Part shown: piece after piece, positions 12,134 through 25,617 of the stretch
Position numbering within the stretch: the stretch's first letter is position 1
Layout of the letters: each line of letters opens with the position of its first letter
Source of the DNA: Diospyros lotus
Lineage: Eukaryota > Streptophyta > Magnoliopsida > Ericales > Ebenaceae
Reading direction: 5' to 3'
Assembly (NCBI RefSeq): GCF_014633365.1
Contig: NC_068349.1
Location: forward strand, 31,448,753 to 31,512,752
DNA length: 64,000 bases
Translations under genes and position numbers: made by a program
Notes under the pieces: generated by a model
The model's input: only the letters and a program-made list of their open reading frames with translations
What the model was told of the DNA's origin: nothing
The model's database searches: none

Positions 12134-12710
12134 ATGGGTGCCTTTTCGTTGTTGAGTTGAATCTTCAAATCCACAATGTAATGTAATTGATGATATGGTG
12201 GATATAGTATATGATGCACATGGAGTTCCCATTCATGATTATAGAAGTGGTGAGTACCTGTTATGTGCTAGCATTTCAATTTGTTTAGTTTAGATAGTTT
12301 TGTTTGTTTAAGTCAGTCCAGATGGTTAGTGGTAATGGGTTAGAGTTTAGTCGACATAACTATTCTTTAACTAGTTATCTTTTAGCTATTTTCTAGTTAT
12401 TATTTCTATTTTATCTCAAAGTTGTTAGTCTGTATGCCATAAATTTCATTTTTCATAATCAATAAAGATATTATAGAAAAATTCCAAAAACTTATCTCTT
12501 AATTATTGCTATCCAAATTCTTTCATTTCTGCGAATTTCTTCATCTTAGCAACATAGCCCCAGGGCGAGGCAGAGGTTGAGGTCATGCCATCAACATAGT
12601 ATGTAACAGTGTGGTATTAGAGCCTGTGATAGCCAAAGATTAACGTCTCCAACTACTTTGAAAATCAGGTAGAGAACTCGAGTTCAGGTCAAGAAAGGCT
12701 TCTTAAGAAG

Positions 12711-13028
12711 ATGGAAGAACTAATGGGGGCAATGAACTCCTGGATAGATTTATCGGAAGAAGGGTTTGTTAATAGGAATCAGGGACCACATGGACATGGT
12801 GGTGTTGGGTGTGTAGGTGGATTGGTGATTCCCAAGATTACAAAGCTTGATTTTCCCTGCTATGATGGTTTAGAAAATTCAACTCAATGGATTCGCCGAG
12901 CAAAACAATTCTTTGAATTCCAGTGGACCACATTAGTAGATCAATTCAAGTTAGCATCCTACCACTTGGAAAAAGAAGCTCAATTGTGGTACCAACAATG
13001 CAAAAATCAAGGTCACTTGGTTACCTAG
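12711..13028 (+). pseudogene. Ty3/gypsy gag fragment
   Basis: A 105-codon frame with the Retrotrans_gag signature: KLDFPCYDGLENSTQWIRR, then KQFFEFQ and KLASYHLEKEAQLWYQ, matching the family pattern F-D-G-x-x-P-x-x-W ... A-x-x-F-F-E ... A-S-x-H-x-x-G-x-A-x-x-W-Y-Q. It ends at a premature TAG at 13026-13028. Gag homology continues after that stop in shifted frames. Confidence 0.75.
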
Positions 13029-13471
13029 GATGGAATGAAGGCAAGATTGCTAGAGAGGTTTGTTGTTATTGAACATGAAGATTTCTTTGGAAACTTAATG
13101 CAAACTTAAGCAAATAGGTACTATTTTTGATTATCAAACTTGATTTGAGAGGCTTCTAGCACGAGATGACACCTTGACAGACAAACAAGCAGCAAAGTGT
13201 TTTATTAGTAGGTTAAAGAATGGGTTATAAGTTGATGTGAGAGTCCAAAACCCTTAAAATTTGACTGTCGCTATTGGGTTAACCTTTACTTTTGAATTCA
13301 AAACCCAAGAAATGAGGTGCTCAACTAATCCAACATTCTCTTCTTCGGTTTGCTACTCCAACACCTAATGGCATCCTTACCACTGGCAGTTCTAAAGACA
13401 CCAACCAAGAAAGAGTTTTACTAGTACATAAGTTTTCTCCAATAGATCTCCAAAGGCGACGAGAATAAAGG

Positions 13472-13730
13472 TTGTGTTATAATTGTGATGAGAAGTACAA
13501 AATGCATCACAAGTGTAAACAATTATTCTTCATTAAAGTCGATGAGGATATTGAGGAAGTTACGGAAGAAGGAAATAGTGGTGGAGGATATGAGACACTA
13601 GCGATTTGTTTACTTGCTTGGGCTGGGACTCAATCTCTGAAAACCATGCAGATTCACCCATAGATTAGTAAGACTCCATTGACGATTTTGATAGATTTGG
13701 GTTCCATGCACAATTTTCTTCATCACAAAT
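13472..13730 (+). pseudogene. Ty3/gypsy CCHC zinc knuckle and protease fragment
   Basis: CYNCDEKYKMHHKCKQLFFI fits the plant gypsy nucleocapsid knuckle C-x2-C-x4-H-x4-C with one shifted spacing, followed by an acidic linker. After a stop, LTILIDLGSMHNFLHH corresponds to the protease motif LIDSGSTHNF, with the catalytic Asp kept but the Ser changed to Leu. It is inactive because of stops and that change. Confidence 0.7.
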
Positions 13731-14040
13731 TCACTTAAAATGTTAGGCTCAAGCCAGGGACTAGTTGTTTTCTTAGCATGGTGACCACCACCAACGAGGA
13801 AAGACCGTCAAGTCTAAGGCGTTGTAATAGAGTACAATTAATGTTGTAGCGCATTCTAGTTGAAATGGATTTTTTCTTACTTCTTTTGGAAGGTTGTGAT
13901 ACTATCTTAGGAGTACAATGGCTTGGTAATCTTGGTCCTATTTTATGGGATTTTTGAAGAATGCAGTGTAAAATAAATACCATTATGTGGCTCGCTAAGT
14001 AGGATAATGGGGTAGTGGATGGTGACAGTTATCTTGATGG

Positions 14041-14465
14041 GAGAAACTGCCTACAATTGCTTCATTAAGTGGTTGTCTGTGATCTTTTCTTATAAATTGA
14101 CAGAAAACCACAATCCATCCTAATGATTTTTGCAACTAAGTTCATGAGAGGGAAACAGGTGAACCGAATTTAGAATACGTTCTAAGAAGATTATGGCATC
14201 TTCATCATCAATCAATTTGGGTATGCAATTTGATTTTTGCAGTATATAATCTAGCATGAAATCATGTCAATTTAACGATCTTGTTTGCATTTAAGTGTTT
14301 ATGAAATACACAAGTTATGATTACAGGTGGCATTAGATCATGGTTGTGAAAATTGTATGATTTATGCTTTACATAATGACGTTTGTACATGAGGAAAAAG
14401 GGGAAGAAGATAATGGTTGTAGAAAATAAATCACTGTCGGATGCCAAAAATAGCTAGAAGTAACA
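14041..14465. other. Spacer, no gene recognised
   Basis: AT-rich sequence between the gypsy fragment and the 335-bp tandem repeat. No conserved frame, no RNA gene and no transposon terminus seen. Confidence 0.4.
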
Positions 14466-14946
14466 AATCGAGGCCGTATGAAGACAAATCACTCACCGGA
14501 AAGGATGGTGGGGGTGAACTGTAACAACGGTGGTGGTAGTTGTAGGCGATTACTAACGGTTAAGGGTGGTTTCTATCGTGTCTCTTTGTCTTCTCTGGCT
14601 ATGGGCCTTTTATCTTCATTGTGACCAATTAGATGTGGCTTTTTGTCTTTGTTGCATCGTGACCAGCTGTAGCCTTTTGTCTCTACCATGTTCCTTCTTC
14701 TTCTCTAGTTTGGTTGTCAGAATTTAACTTGCAACGAGCATAAAGATACTGGCAAGTTAAGTGGCCGATGGAGGCAAAGCCAAAAATCCTTAAAGTCACG
14801 AATCGAGGCTGTATGGAGATAAATCACTCACCGAAAAGGATGGTGGGGGTGAACTGTAATGGCAGTGGTGGTAGTTATAGGAGATTACTAACGGTTAAGG
14901 GCAGTTTCTATAGCGTCTCTTTATCTTCTCTGGCTGTGGGCCTTTT

Positions 14947-15366
14947 TGTTAGGTTTGAATAACAATGGCACCAACACCAAGATGGGGGTGAATTGGGTTG
15001 TTTTAAAATTTTGATTGAATTTGAAAATCCTTTTGATGAAAAACGAGATTTTAGAGCAAGTGAGGATTATTGAAATGTTTGGAATAATAAATGAAAGAAA
15101 GAGCATAAGCAAAGAAGATACACAACAATCTATAGTGATTCGACTTAAACTAAACCTAATCCACTATCTTAGCTCCTCACTAAGGATTTTTCAATCAATC
15201 CACTAAAACCTTCTATCTCTCCGGATATGCCCTCTAGCAATAAGTTAGGAAATTACAACCTCTTGCTTAGACAAACAAGCCCTCTAGCAACAAGCTAGGT
15301 ATTTTAGCCCCTTACTTCAATAAGCAAGTCCTTTAGCACAACAAACAAGGAATCAAAATCCTCCTA
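14947..15366 (-). repeat. Outer part of the 3' LTR (left copy) of the copia element
   Basis: Aligns closely to 29426-29845 up to AATCAAAATCCTC. There the left copy breaks off into unrelated sequence and resumes only near 24107 with TATTTCTTGAAAAATTCATT. The break carries no clear target duplication, and the right LTR has about 1.1 kb here that the left lacks, so a deletion accompanied or followed the insertion. Confidence 0.85.
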
Positions 15367-16420
15367 CTCGCGGATGTTCCAAACCCAATTGGGAGCTCTA
15401 AATATCCCATCATCCCCAAAAATGCCTTACTTCCTAGTTTTTCAGAGGTTACTTCTCTATTTTACCTTGACGAAACTAGTGGTAGCCAGTGGCCACTCCA
15501 TGACGACGTCGATGAGCTTGGACTCATCGTGTTTGACAGTCATCATCGGTACTGAGCACTGGCAACATTCTAGGGTTTAACTTTTTTTTTTTTTTGAGTA
15601 ATTGTATTACTTCATGGCTTGATCTCTTGTAACTCTATGGAATACATATGGAATGAATGTTATATTTTGGGTATTCTAATGTCTCATTCCCTTGTCTTAC
15701 CCTCGATTGCATATTAATCTTAAAAATATCCCAACTTCTTGCAATCATTCATCAAATCGAGGTAAAGATACCAATTCTTAATTATCATCTCATTTAAAGT
15801 CTGATAATTTATATTCTCAGTCAAGCCACACATAACTAATCATCAAATAACCTCAAGCTATCAATAGAAAATTTATTTATCAAGAAATAATTCCAATACA
15901 TCTTCCAAGAACACATCCTGGTATTTCTCTCATTACCTCAATTTCTTATGATTTTTCACTGACTGCAAGTGTCTATATCACATATTAACAGGCTCCTCAT
16001 ATTCATAACTTTCTGTCATCACTTTAAATGATTGCCCCAAAGATTTCTTACAACTATAGGGACAACAATCCATAACTATACCACCAACTAGTGGCACACC
16101 TCGCACTCCAGTTCATTGGAACTTAGACCCCATACAAGGTACAAACCCTATTGTGTTGTTCTAGATCTTCAACATTTGATCGTCTCCTATGCCATTTGCT
16201 ATGATGCTTTGGTCAACGGGTCTCCCGTACCTTACCACAAGCCATCCATCAGCCATTTGCAGTGGGTCCCTAGATCCATACATGTTCACTACGAACACTA
16301 AACTAGTAATGTTTTCATGTTTCAAGGGTTCCTTGTCCCGTCTCTGTGAGTCACTTTGGTAGCACAACTGTCGCCTCTTTAACTAGCGTAACTCACACGC
16401 CATTACTTGACCATCTTCGG

Positions 16421-19400
16421 TGTAACGCCTCATTTTTTGAGTGTGCTATAACTTAGGACAATTCTAGGATAATAATTTTTTTTTCAATCCTACTAAATCT
16501 AAACCATATCATTGCTCTTATCCATCCCAAAATTTCCATACATTTATCTCGAAAGAGAATCAACACAAACATTAAATGCGGAAGCGAGAATCGAACCTAA
16601 CATCTTAACATTAATCATAAATCAATTCTTACATTCTCATTACCTCAAATAAGGTTATACATCATCATTAACTATAAATGAGACTATACATCATCATTTC
16701 TCAAAACATTCAGAATTCAAAGTAGCAGAACTTAAATACATGGGCTACATAACATACATTCAACTCATCATGCACTTTGCTAAGTGCTATTTCATGCCTC
16801 ATTCATCCTCGTTTCTGCTACAATCTCCATCTGAAACGTTTGAATATTCCAGGGGCAAAGCCCAAGTTAGATGATGAATCATCTAAGTAAGGGAACAAAA
16901 CATTTAATGCTCATGTATATATACAATGCACATAACATCATAACTCTCATGTTTGGGTCAACTGTACCTTAAGATTACCGACCATTTTTACAGTCTCCCT
17001 GCTAGATAGGGGTGTATGGGTGCACCCTTGGCAAAGCAACGTGTAATACCTAGGAAATTATTAAGAGTATAAATGGTATTTGATGAAGGGTATAACTGAA
17101 ATTATTGAAAGAAAGAGGCGGTAGGGCACACTATCGCAGTCTTAAGCGACCGAATCAACTGGAGGGGGTACCCCGGACCCTAGATAGCCAAGGAAAATGG
17201 TATAGTATTGACGAGTGATTCTAGTTATGATTTTTGGTGATGAAAGAAATTGGATCGAGAATATTTTTCGGTACAACTGTCGACTGGGCTAAGAAAACCA
17301 AATCGATGTAGGGATCATCCGAAAAGTCAACGGAGTGTGTTAATTACCAATATTTTATGTATAAAACAACCCTTAAGTGATTTCGGGTTGAAACAAATGG
17401 ATTTAAGGTCAAATCGACTAGTCAGGCCAAAGTGTAATTTTCTAATTTTGCCCAAGGCAGGTCAAAAAGGTAATTTTTTAGAAGTTTCAAGGGTGAAATG
17501 AATAATGTAGATCTTTTGGGCCTTAATGGTGGTATTGAATAGTTTAAGGGTGCATGGGAAAGGCCAAAATGGGATTAGAAGAAACTATGGGGGTCAAAGT
17601 GCAAAAACAGAAAATTATAATGTGAACGCACAGGGAAAATCAGCCGCCGCACTGTCACCCATCTGAAGGCCATTTTATACGATGGGACAGTCGAGGGAGG
17701 GTTGGGGAAGGTCATATTTCAGCGTTAGGAGACTTGGGGGCCAAGGTTTGGCCTTTGATTGGTTGCAAAATGGCTGGATCTCGCCTATAAATAGAGGCAA
17801 AAATGGCCGAGGGTTTTACAAAAAATTGAGCTTCAATCGGAGGGGTTAGAGGAAGAATCGATGAGAGTGGATAAGGGGCTTTCGATCCTTGCATCAAGGA
17901 GAATGATTTGGAGCATTTGGGGGCGTTTTGGAGAAAGTTTGATGCCATTTGAAGCTCGGCCAAGGATGGGTGGCGGATCGTTTCTGCCGACCTGCAACTG
18001 CCATTCTGATGGCTTTTTCGGTGGCCTTTTGGCCTGAAATCGATGCCATCCAGATCGACTTGCAAAGGGCTTCAAGGGGGTGCCCTTATTTTGGCCATCG
18101 GAGGAGTCGTTGGCGGCCGGATCTAAGGAAGAAGACGGTGGTGCATGACTGCATACGCCAGCTTCCACTCGCACCCACTCGCTAGGCGCGTGAGGGCGCG
18201 TGACAGGGGCATTTTCGGTATTTACTCTTCTAGAAATTTTGTTGATTTATTGTAGGATTTATCATGTTGAAATATTTTGAAAAATGTCTGAGAAGATAAT
18301 TATTTTTGAATTATCAAGGTGAGAAATGGGAAAAAAATAGAGGAAATTATGGAAAAATTGAGGAAAATGGATTTTAATGTTTCCTTAATTAAATATGGTG
18401 TTTAGGAAGTGTTGTGGCTCGAGGTTGAGTGTAAATTCAAGTGATTGTGACTTGGCACGCAAATTGAGGCAATGCATGAGGATTGAGGCGATCCGAATAT
18501 GTTCAGGTGAGTGGTTTGACTCTAGTTTTACCCTTGTTTGGAAATATCTTGGTGTGAGTATAGTGAGTTCAGGTGAGCAGTCTTACCAGAACTTGAGATG
18601 CTATGCTTATGCGATTTATTTACGTATTTATGACATCATTTACATATTGATCATGTGGTATATTGTATCAACTGTTTTTATTTATAAAAGAATCGGTGCA
18701 TGGCGTGTGATTTTCTTATCATCGGGGTATTGGTATTCGTGTCGGTGTTGTGTCCATGTGGGAGGGGATGGGTCTTCTTGAGAATGGGACAAGGTTAATC
18801 CAAGTGAATGAGTGACATGGTAGGGCACTCGAGAGATTAAGTATGTCGCGACAAGGTCAACCCTAACGGTGTGTGGAATGTGTTTTTCACCAGAGGTTGA
18901 GTATGTCAGGGAGATTTCTCAAGATAGACGTGTTGTTGTTTGTTTGTATATACCATGCTCGTATTTTTTTCATGCATTATGTAAACTGTTTCATGCCATC
19001 ACTTAGATGTTTTATCATCTAACCTGGGTTATGCCCCTGGAACATTCAACGTTCCAGTCAGGGACTGCTGTGAGGGCAAGCACGTGGCCAATTGAGGGCC
19101 AATGGTGTTTAGTTTGATAGTCATTGTACCTTTTTGGAGGCTTTAGTATGTAATTCGATTTATGTATGAATGGTTGTAAGTTAATGATGTTATCATTTGG
19201 TAGTTTGTAGTACGTAGTTCGGTGTAGAAATATCTTATATGGAACTCATGGTAGGCCACGGTATTGATGTTAATGTATTCGCTGCGTTATAATGTGTCTC
19301 GTTTAGTTGTTAAGATTATTGAACTTGTTAGTTAAATGGGCAAGATTGGGGTTCTCGGGATTTGTTGTCTGCATGTGAAGATTGTTTTTGAAATCACTGC

Positions 19401-20806
19401 GTGTGATGAACTTGAAAAAAAAAAAAAAGATTTTCGAAAATAACCTTATAGTGACACGCCTGGCGAGGCGGGGTGTTACACAACGGCGCCATTACCTAAT
19501 CCCACACCCATGCAACGTATAACCGTGAATCTCATCATGCTCATATACATATTTCATAAATCAAAACATGTAAATGCAATCTACATGACATACTCACATC
19601 AAGGCATGATAACATGACAAAATTATTTACATAAAATTGGATTTTTGGGGTCAAACCACTTATAATCAAACATTTTCATAAAACTAAATCTAGTTGGGAA
19701 GTACCACTTACCTTATAAAAAGATAATTTTGCCCTTAACGTAATTTTGCCTCAAAATTCGCGTCGAACTTCCAATCGTACTCAATTATGAAATAAATACT
19801 TTCTCATAAAATTTTCTCAATTTCTCTTCACAATAACTCCTAAAACAATATTCCTAAGCCCCAAAAATTTCTTCATAATTTTTAGAATCCATGTTCTATT
19901 TATTTCTCATTTTCGCTTTGATTTTCAAGCATCTATTGCCTCAAAAATCCATAATAAATACCAATCATGCATTTCTCTTCCAATTTCATCATCAACAATT
20001 CTAAAATATCATTATCATATTTATGATATTTTTGAAGAAATTTTTGAAGATAACTCACATTCCCGAGGAGCGATTCGACATTCTTCTATACTACGACGAA
20101 GTCTCGATTTGCGTATCCAACGACGTCTTCTATCACAAATTTTCACACGAACTACTAAACCCAATCTATAGGATTTTTCTAGGAATTTTAATATTCTTTT
20201 CTATATTTTGTTTTTCCTTCTTTCTTTCTTTTTCTTTTTCAAATCTCTCTCTCACTCTCAAATCTTTTTTCTTACAACCTTTCTCTTTTTAATTTAAGTC
20301 CCCAAACCTTTCAAGTTTCCTCTATTTATAGAAGGTTGAATTAAGTTTAACATAATTGTAGTGACCCACTATCTTTAATTATTTTGTCACATTTCTTAAT
20401 TATTTTTCACTAAATCTCTCTCGCATAATTTTTAATTATTTGTCCACAGCCTACTTTGTCTCTCACATTTCTCAATTATTTTAACTCTTATCTTTAATTA
20501 TTTTGTCACATTTCTGAATTATTTTTCACTAAATCTTCTTTTGAATAGATTATTCTTTCATTTAGTTCATTAATTTTAAACCCACTTTCTTAGTCTACTA
20601 ATTCTAAGCCCATTTACTTAGTCTTTTCTTTTTTTTTAACTTAGCCCACTAACTCTAAACCTATTTACTTAGCCTTTCATTTTTTAACTTAACCCACTAA
20701 CTCTAAGTCCATTAGTTTTCTCAATTATAATCTCTAATGGATGTTAAAAAATATTTTAAATATAAAAAAATAATTATTAGTATTCTCAAAATATTAGGAT
20801 ATTACA
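16421..20806 (-). mobile_element. Solo LTR (net about 1.94 kb) with TSD TTCGG, itself interrupted
   Basis: Begins TGTAACGCCTC and ends GGATATTACA, flanked by the 5-bp repeat TTCGG (16416-16420 and 20807-20811). No internal region adjoins either end, so it is a product of LTR-LTR recombination. Its left part (16421-17041 and the first about 170 bases after 19485) is closely similar to 21727-22490, but the rest differs completely from the neighbouring LTR. A 2.4-kb solo LTR of another family is nested at 17042-19480. Confidence 0.85.
17042..19480 (+). mobile_element. Solo LTR family A, copy 1 (TSD CAACG)
   Basis: Runs from TGTAATACCTAGG to GGGTGTTACA and is flanked by CAACG at 17037-17041 and 19481-19485. 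The uninterrupted equivalent of the target is visible at 22310-22330 (GGCAAAGCAACGACGCC). A TATA-like CCTATAAATAGAGG at about 17785 and the GC-richer section around 17830-18190 look like a promoter and leader. Length 2439 bp. An inverted sister copy lies at 34734-37131. Short open frames inside are not conserved between copies and are not called genes. Confidence 0.92.
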
Positions 20807-21726
20807 TTCGGTCTCTCGCTTGACCCAATCCTTTGGATCCTTAATCTACGCATCTCTTCTTTCGAGTCACTAAATGATCCTCGAAAATATTTATCATTCG
20901 ATCCTAACTCAACAGTTAGGCTATGTCACATCCGACAACCTATCCATGACTCGATCAATCTTGATAACTACCAGTTTCCCTATTATTTCTCTTAATGATT
21001 CTGACTAATGACCTCAAATCAATAGTCTCTAAATCTCATAAATCCATATTCATGATTACCGAATCATCCTTATGTCAGAACCATATTATCGGACCTTACC
21101 TTTCATAGCTTAGGTCATTCCAACCACCTGTTCTATCACTTAACAAGGTTAGAATCCTCAAATCGATAACCTCTAAGACTTCAATTGACAACCCCGAATC
21201 CCCAGGTAGAGATTTCATTCTATGAACCATTAGTTTCTTTTTCCCCTTAGTCTCTACTTGGGGTTATTACTAATTGGCTCTAACTGTATCAGATCACCTT
21301 AAGTCTCCAAGTTGCTATTCTCTAAATCTCCAAATAGGGTTAAGTTATGAGAATCCTCAACTGAAATAACACTTAATCTCAAAGTCAAACTTTTCTAGGT
21401 CTCCAAATAAAATTTTGCTCTGACTCGAACTATATCAGGGTCCCATAAGTCGATACATACATGACTCCTTCATGTGAGTCGTTTCCCTCGAGGTAACTTT
21501 AACTCAATTCCTATTTCACCTTATCTTATTATCCATCATCAAATTCAAACGTCAAAAATTTCAAATTCTATTCTCCAAAAGCATTAATCGAACCATCCTA
21601 GGTTTATTATTTCCTAGGATCCTCGATCTAGCTATACTAAATTGTTCCTAACTCGATCATTCTCAATTTCCACTAGTATCCCTGAGTCTCCAATCGAGGT
21701 TTTTGCTAGTTCGCTCTGATACCAAC

Positions 21727-24105
21727 TGTAATACCCCACTTTCTCGAGCGTGTTATAACTTAGGACAATTCTGGGATAATAAATTTTTTTTCTTAAAAAC
21801 TATTGTTAAACCATATTATTCCTCATATCCACCCCAAAATTTCTATACATCTATCTCAAAAGAGAAACATCATAAACATCAAATACAGAAGATAGAATCG
21901 AATCTAACATCTTAACATTAATCATAAATAAATTCTTACATTCTCATTAACCATAAATAAGGTTATACATCATCATTCCTCAAAATGTTCAGAATTCGAA
22001 GTAGCAAAACTTAAATACATGAGCTACATAACATACATTCAATTTATCATGGACTTTGCTAAGTGCCATTTCATGTCTCATTCATCCTCGTTTCTGCTAC
22101 AATCTCAATCTAGAATGTTTAAATATTCCAGGGGTAAAGTCTAAGTTAGATGATAAATCATCTAAGTAAGTGAATAAAACATTTAATGCACGTGTATGAA
22201 TGCAATGCACATATCATCATTACTCATATGTTTGGGTCGACCGCACCCAATTGTTGCCCGTCATTTTTACAGTCTCTCTGCTAGACCCAGCTATATGGGT
22301 GCACCTTTGGCAAAGCAACGACGCCAGTCCCTAATCCCAAACTTATGCAACGTATGACCATGAATCTCATCGTGCTCATATGCATATTTCATCATCAATA
22401 CATGTAATTGCAATCTACATGACATGTTTACATTAAGACATGACAACATGATAAAATCATTTACATAAAATCAAATTTTTAGGGTCAAATCACTTACATT
22501 TTCAAGCTTATCGGGATACCTCGATATTCGTGTATTGCCTCGAAATACGTGCACCATCTCGATTTACGTGCCAATCTCAAAATTCGCATAAGTCACTTCA
22601 ATTTAAGCCTCAAAGTACCCTAATCATCATATTTATTTAAATAAGCATTAAAACGTATTTTTTCCATAATTTCTTGCATTTTCTTTATTTTTCTCTCTAT
22701 TTCTTCCTATTTTCCCTCAATAAATCCAAACTAAATATTTCTCAAATATTTTATTATAACAATTCATAAAATAAAATTCCTGAATTTATGGAATTTTCTA
22801 GGAAATATTACTCACCTTGAAGGTTTATCTCTAAAAATTACGATTTCACAGCAAACGACCTAAGTTTCTATAGAAAACATGAGTTTCAGTAAACCTAACC
22901 TCCAAAAATTTTACATAGGGTTAAATGGAATTAAATATGGGTCATAATTGGAAAACTTCAATGAAAATAGGCCCCCACATGTGCCCTCACGCGCCCTTTG
23001 AAGGTGGCCCACGCGCAGCCGTGATAGCACTGCATCACTTTCGTATTTCGACCATATCTCTCTAATTTTAACTCTGATTTGACCCTCGTTTGAACCTATA
23101 GGTCCTTCTCTTCCCCCTTTACAGGATTATTAAAAAAAAGGGACTTACCTTGATGTCTTTCTGACTGTTTGAGATGAGCTTTGGCGAAGACCCAAAACTT
23201 TGACGAGGCTCATTCTCTCCCACTTCTCCTCTGATTTCTTCCCTTCTTCTTGCAGAATTTCCTCCCCTTTCTCAAGAGAAAGATCCTTATCTTAGAATGC
23301 CTTAATCCTCAAAATCCCTTGTAATGATTTGAGAACAACTCACGGCCTTTATTTATAGATTTCTCGGACCAATCACATGATGCCACATGTCTCAAGATAA
23401 GCTTTGGACTCCAAAGACTCAAAGCTAAAATTGAATGTTGCTATAAATCCAAAGCCATATTGGATTAAATTTTGAAATCCAAAGCTAGAATGGAATGAAT
23501 TTTGAAATCCAAAGCTAATATCCCAAACTTTTTCCAAATGCCATTTTGACTCTTATTTCAAGTCCTTAAGCTTTCATATTTTACCACATGAACTCCTAAT
23601 TTCATTTTTATTTTTCTTGGGTAATTCTCTAATTGCAATTACATCGTCAAACATGAAATTAATTTTCATTATGATACATAAAATGCAAAATTAATAACTC
23701 CAAGCTTACTTGATAAGGACGATTTCATCCCAATGCCCTCACATGACCTTTGTTTCATCCTGAAACCATCTCAGAATTATTCTATTCACAAAATTAGAGC
23801 CTCCACAAGGTTCCGTGGATTTTTTGGAAGCCCCTTACCATCATTTGGTCTTTTAGGCTACAACTTAATTAAACCAAAAATCGTCTCTGATTCAATTTCT
23901 TTTGATACCATAAATCCTATCTCGGAATGCTCATCGAGACTATGCCATTTTCTTTAGACCTTTACACTTTGGGACTTTCCTTGCAGTCGATTCGGTACTT
24001 ATAACTATAAGAATTTATACCTAAGCCCCTAATCTTTTGATAATTTCACCTATGACTCACGTTAAAATTACTCTTGAGCCCTTTAGAAAATTTGGGATAG
24101 TATAT
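21727..24105 (-). repeat. Long LTR of the truncated element (5' LTR on the minus strand)
   Basis: Starts with TGTAATACCCCAC next to the iMet PBS at 21712-21724. The first about 760 bases match the solo LTR 16421-20806. The remainder resembles in style, but does not match, that LTR. It stops near GGGATAGTAT where the copia LTR resumes. No RNA gene or protein gene is seen inside; the 74-codon frame at 23733 is not supported by any domain. Confidence 0.65.
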
Positions 24106-24106
24106 T

Positions 24107-24487
24107 CTATTTCTTGAAAAATTCATTAAAAATCATTTTAACACCAATGAATGTTAGTTATCGAAATATCAAGAGATAGTTTTTCAAAATGAAAACATTT
24201 TCAAACATATGTTCTAGTTGGTCTTTTTCCTTAGAACAATTTTACCTTTATTTTGACCAATGATTTCAAGGTTAATTTTGAAAAATAGATTCTTTTAAAT
24301 CTTAATACTTGTTTTTGCAAATCTCCATATGTATAAGAATGAAATTAATTTAGTTTTCATTTGAACAAAATAATACTTAATATTGAAATTAATATATGTT
24401 GAAAACCATAAATTTGACTCATGACTTAGAGATTTAGCCAATAGATATTTTTCATCATCAAAACTAATATACAAAAGTGAAACAACA
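24107..24487 (-). repeat. Inner end of the copia 3' LTR (left copy)
   Basis: Matches 30975-31200 plus 32461-32631 of the right LTR, giving the unbroken version of the site into which the 1.2-kb insertion at 31232 went (TTTTTGCAAATCTCC at about 24313). It ends GTGAAACAACA directly against the purine tract of the internal region. Confidence 0.9.
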
Positions 24488-25617
24488 ATCTCCCCATTTT
24501 TGATGATGACAAAACCTTAAATCAATTTCACATTTCTCTCTCCCTAGAATCATATATATCTCTCTCCCTTTTTCTAAAAACTTTTGATTTAACATAATTT
24601 AACATATCTCTCTCCCCTTTTTTGTCATAAATTAAAAAGGTAAATATTTAAAAAATAATCTCCTGCTTAAACCAAAATATTTTCAATAAAAAAGAGTTGG
24701 AGAGAACACTACCAAGTAAAGATCATTTTAAAAACTAGCGATAGCTCCTCCTTAATATGACATAATTAATATCATAAAAGATTTTTGAGCACATGCCATA
24801 TACATAAACCTTTCTCATGAGATGCCAAAATTTAAAAATTTTCATGCCATATTGCATACTCATGATCATATCAGAGCCGATCTATATTTTTCCAAATAAT
24901 CACTCATATTTAAAAAGTCAAAGCACTAGATCAAATGTATAGCCATTCATCATATAAGAGGCATATACATTAAATGATCAATGTAAGAGTGAAATATATC
25001 ATTTCAAGCAAATAGAAAAACTCTCTTTGAAAGACTCCCCCTTAAACTTACATGGGAGATTTTAGCCATAGAGACATTTTTCATATAAAAAATTGTAATT
25101 GTCTCAATCCAAATGATTTTCACAAGGGTAAAACATATCAACGGCCATAAATTGGAGGAATGAACCACATGAACTCATTTTTCATATATTTTAAAATATA
25201 AGTGGTCATTTAAAAGACAGAACCAAACAAGTTATGACATATTTCATGCAAGAGATGTTAAAGATAGTCTTTAAGAACATATATTTAATTTTTGATAATC
25301 ATAGCCATACTTGTAATCACATAGGATCATTACATACAGATGTCTTCAAGAAGCAAGATGATCCTTTAATTTATAAAGATAGAGCCTATATTAGCATAAT
25401 TTCTTACTCACGTAATACACAAGAGTAAATACCAATTAGCCCAAAAAGCAACTACATGCATGTCTATTATAGCCAAAATGCAAAACAAGTTTGGCTTTTG
25501 ACAATTTAGATCATAAATCACAAAATTTATGTATATTTTCAAAGGATATAGGATTTTTCATATCACACACAATTATTGAGTATATTTTTGCAATCAATCA
25601 CACATTTTTCAAGAATG

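Larger units (their letters stand above)
12134..14040 (+). mobile_element. Decayed Ty3/gypsy retrotransposon fragment (LTR end, PBS, gag, protease)
   Basis: A primer-binding site TGGTATTAGAGC at 12612-12623 is one base from the usual plant iMet PBS. The sequence before it is LTR-like, with AATAAA near 12461. Then follow a gag segment (12711-13028), a CCHC knuckle (about 13472-13520) and an aspartic-protease segment (about 13670-13725). Many stops and frameshifts interrupt the frames. RT, RNase H, integrase and a 3' LTR are not found before the repeat at 14466, so this is a 5' remnant. Confidence 0.75.
15367..24106 (-). mobile_element. Truncated iMet-primed LTR retrotransposon inside the copia LTR
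   Basis: A PBS TGGTATCAGAGCG on the minus strand (21724 to 21712) follows an LTR that starts on the plus strand with TGTAATACCCCAC at 21727 and runs to about 24105. The internal leader is 20807-21726 plus 15367-16420, about 2 kb once the nested solo LTR is removed. It contains no intact gag or pol frame and no second LTR. The TGTAA...TTACA termini and very long LTR suggest Ty3/gypsy, but no domain proves it. The right boundary is approximate. Confidence 0.65.

Noticed and set aside
17712..18185. Open frames of 78-117 codons in the GC-richer part of the family A solo LTR
   Set aside because: The inverted copy at 34734-37131 does not preserve them. They reflect base composition of an LTR leader.
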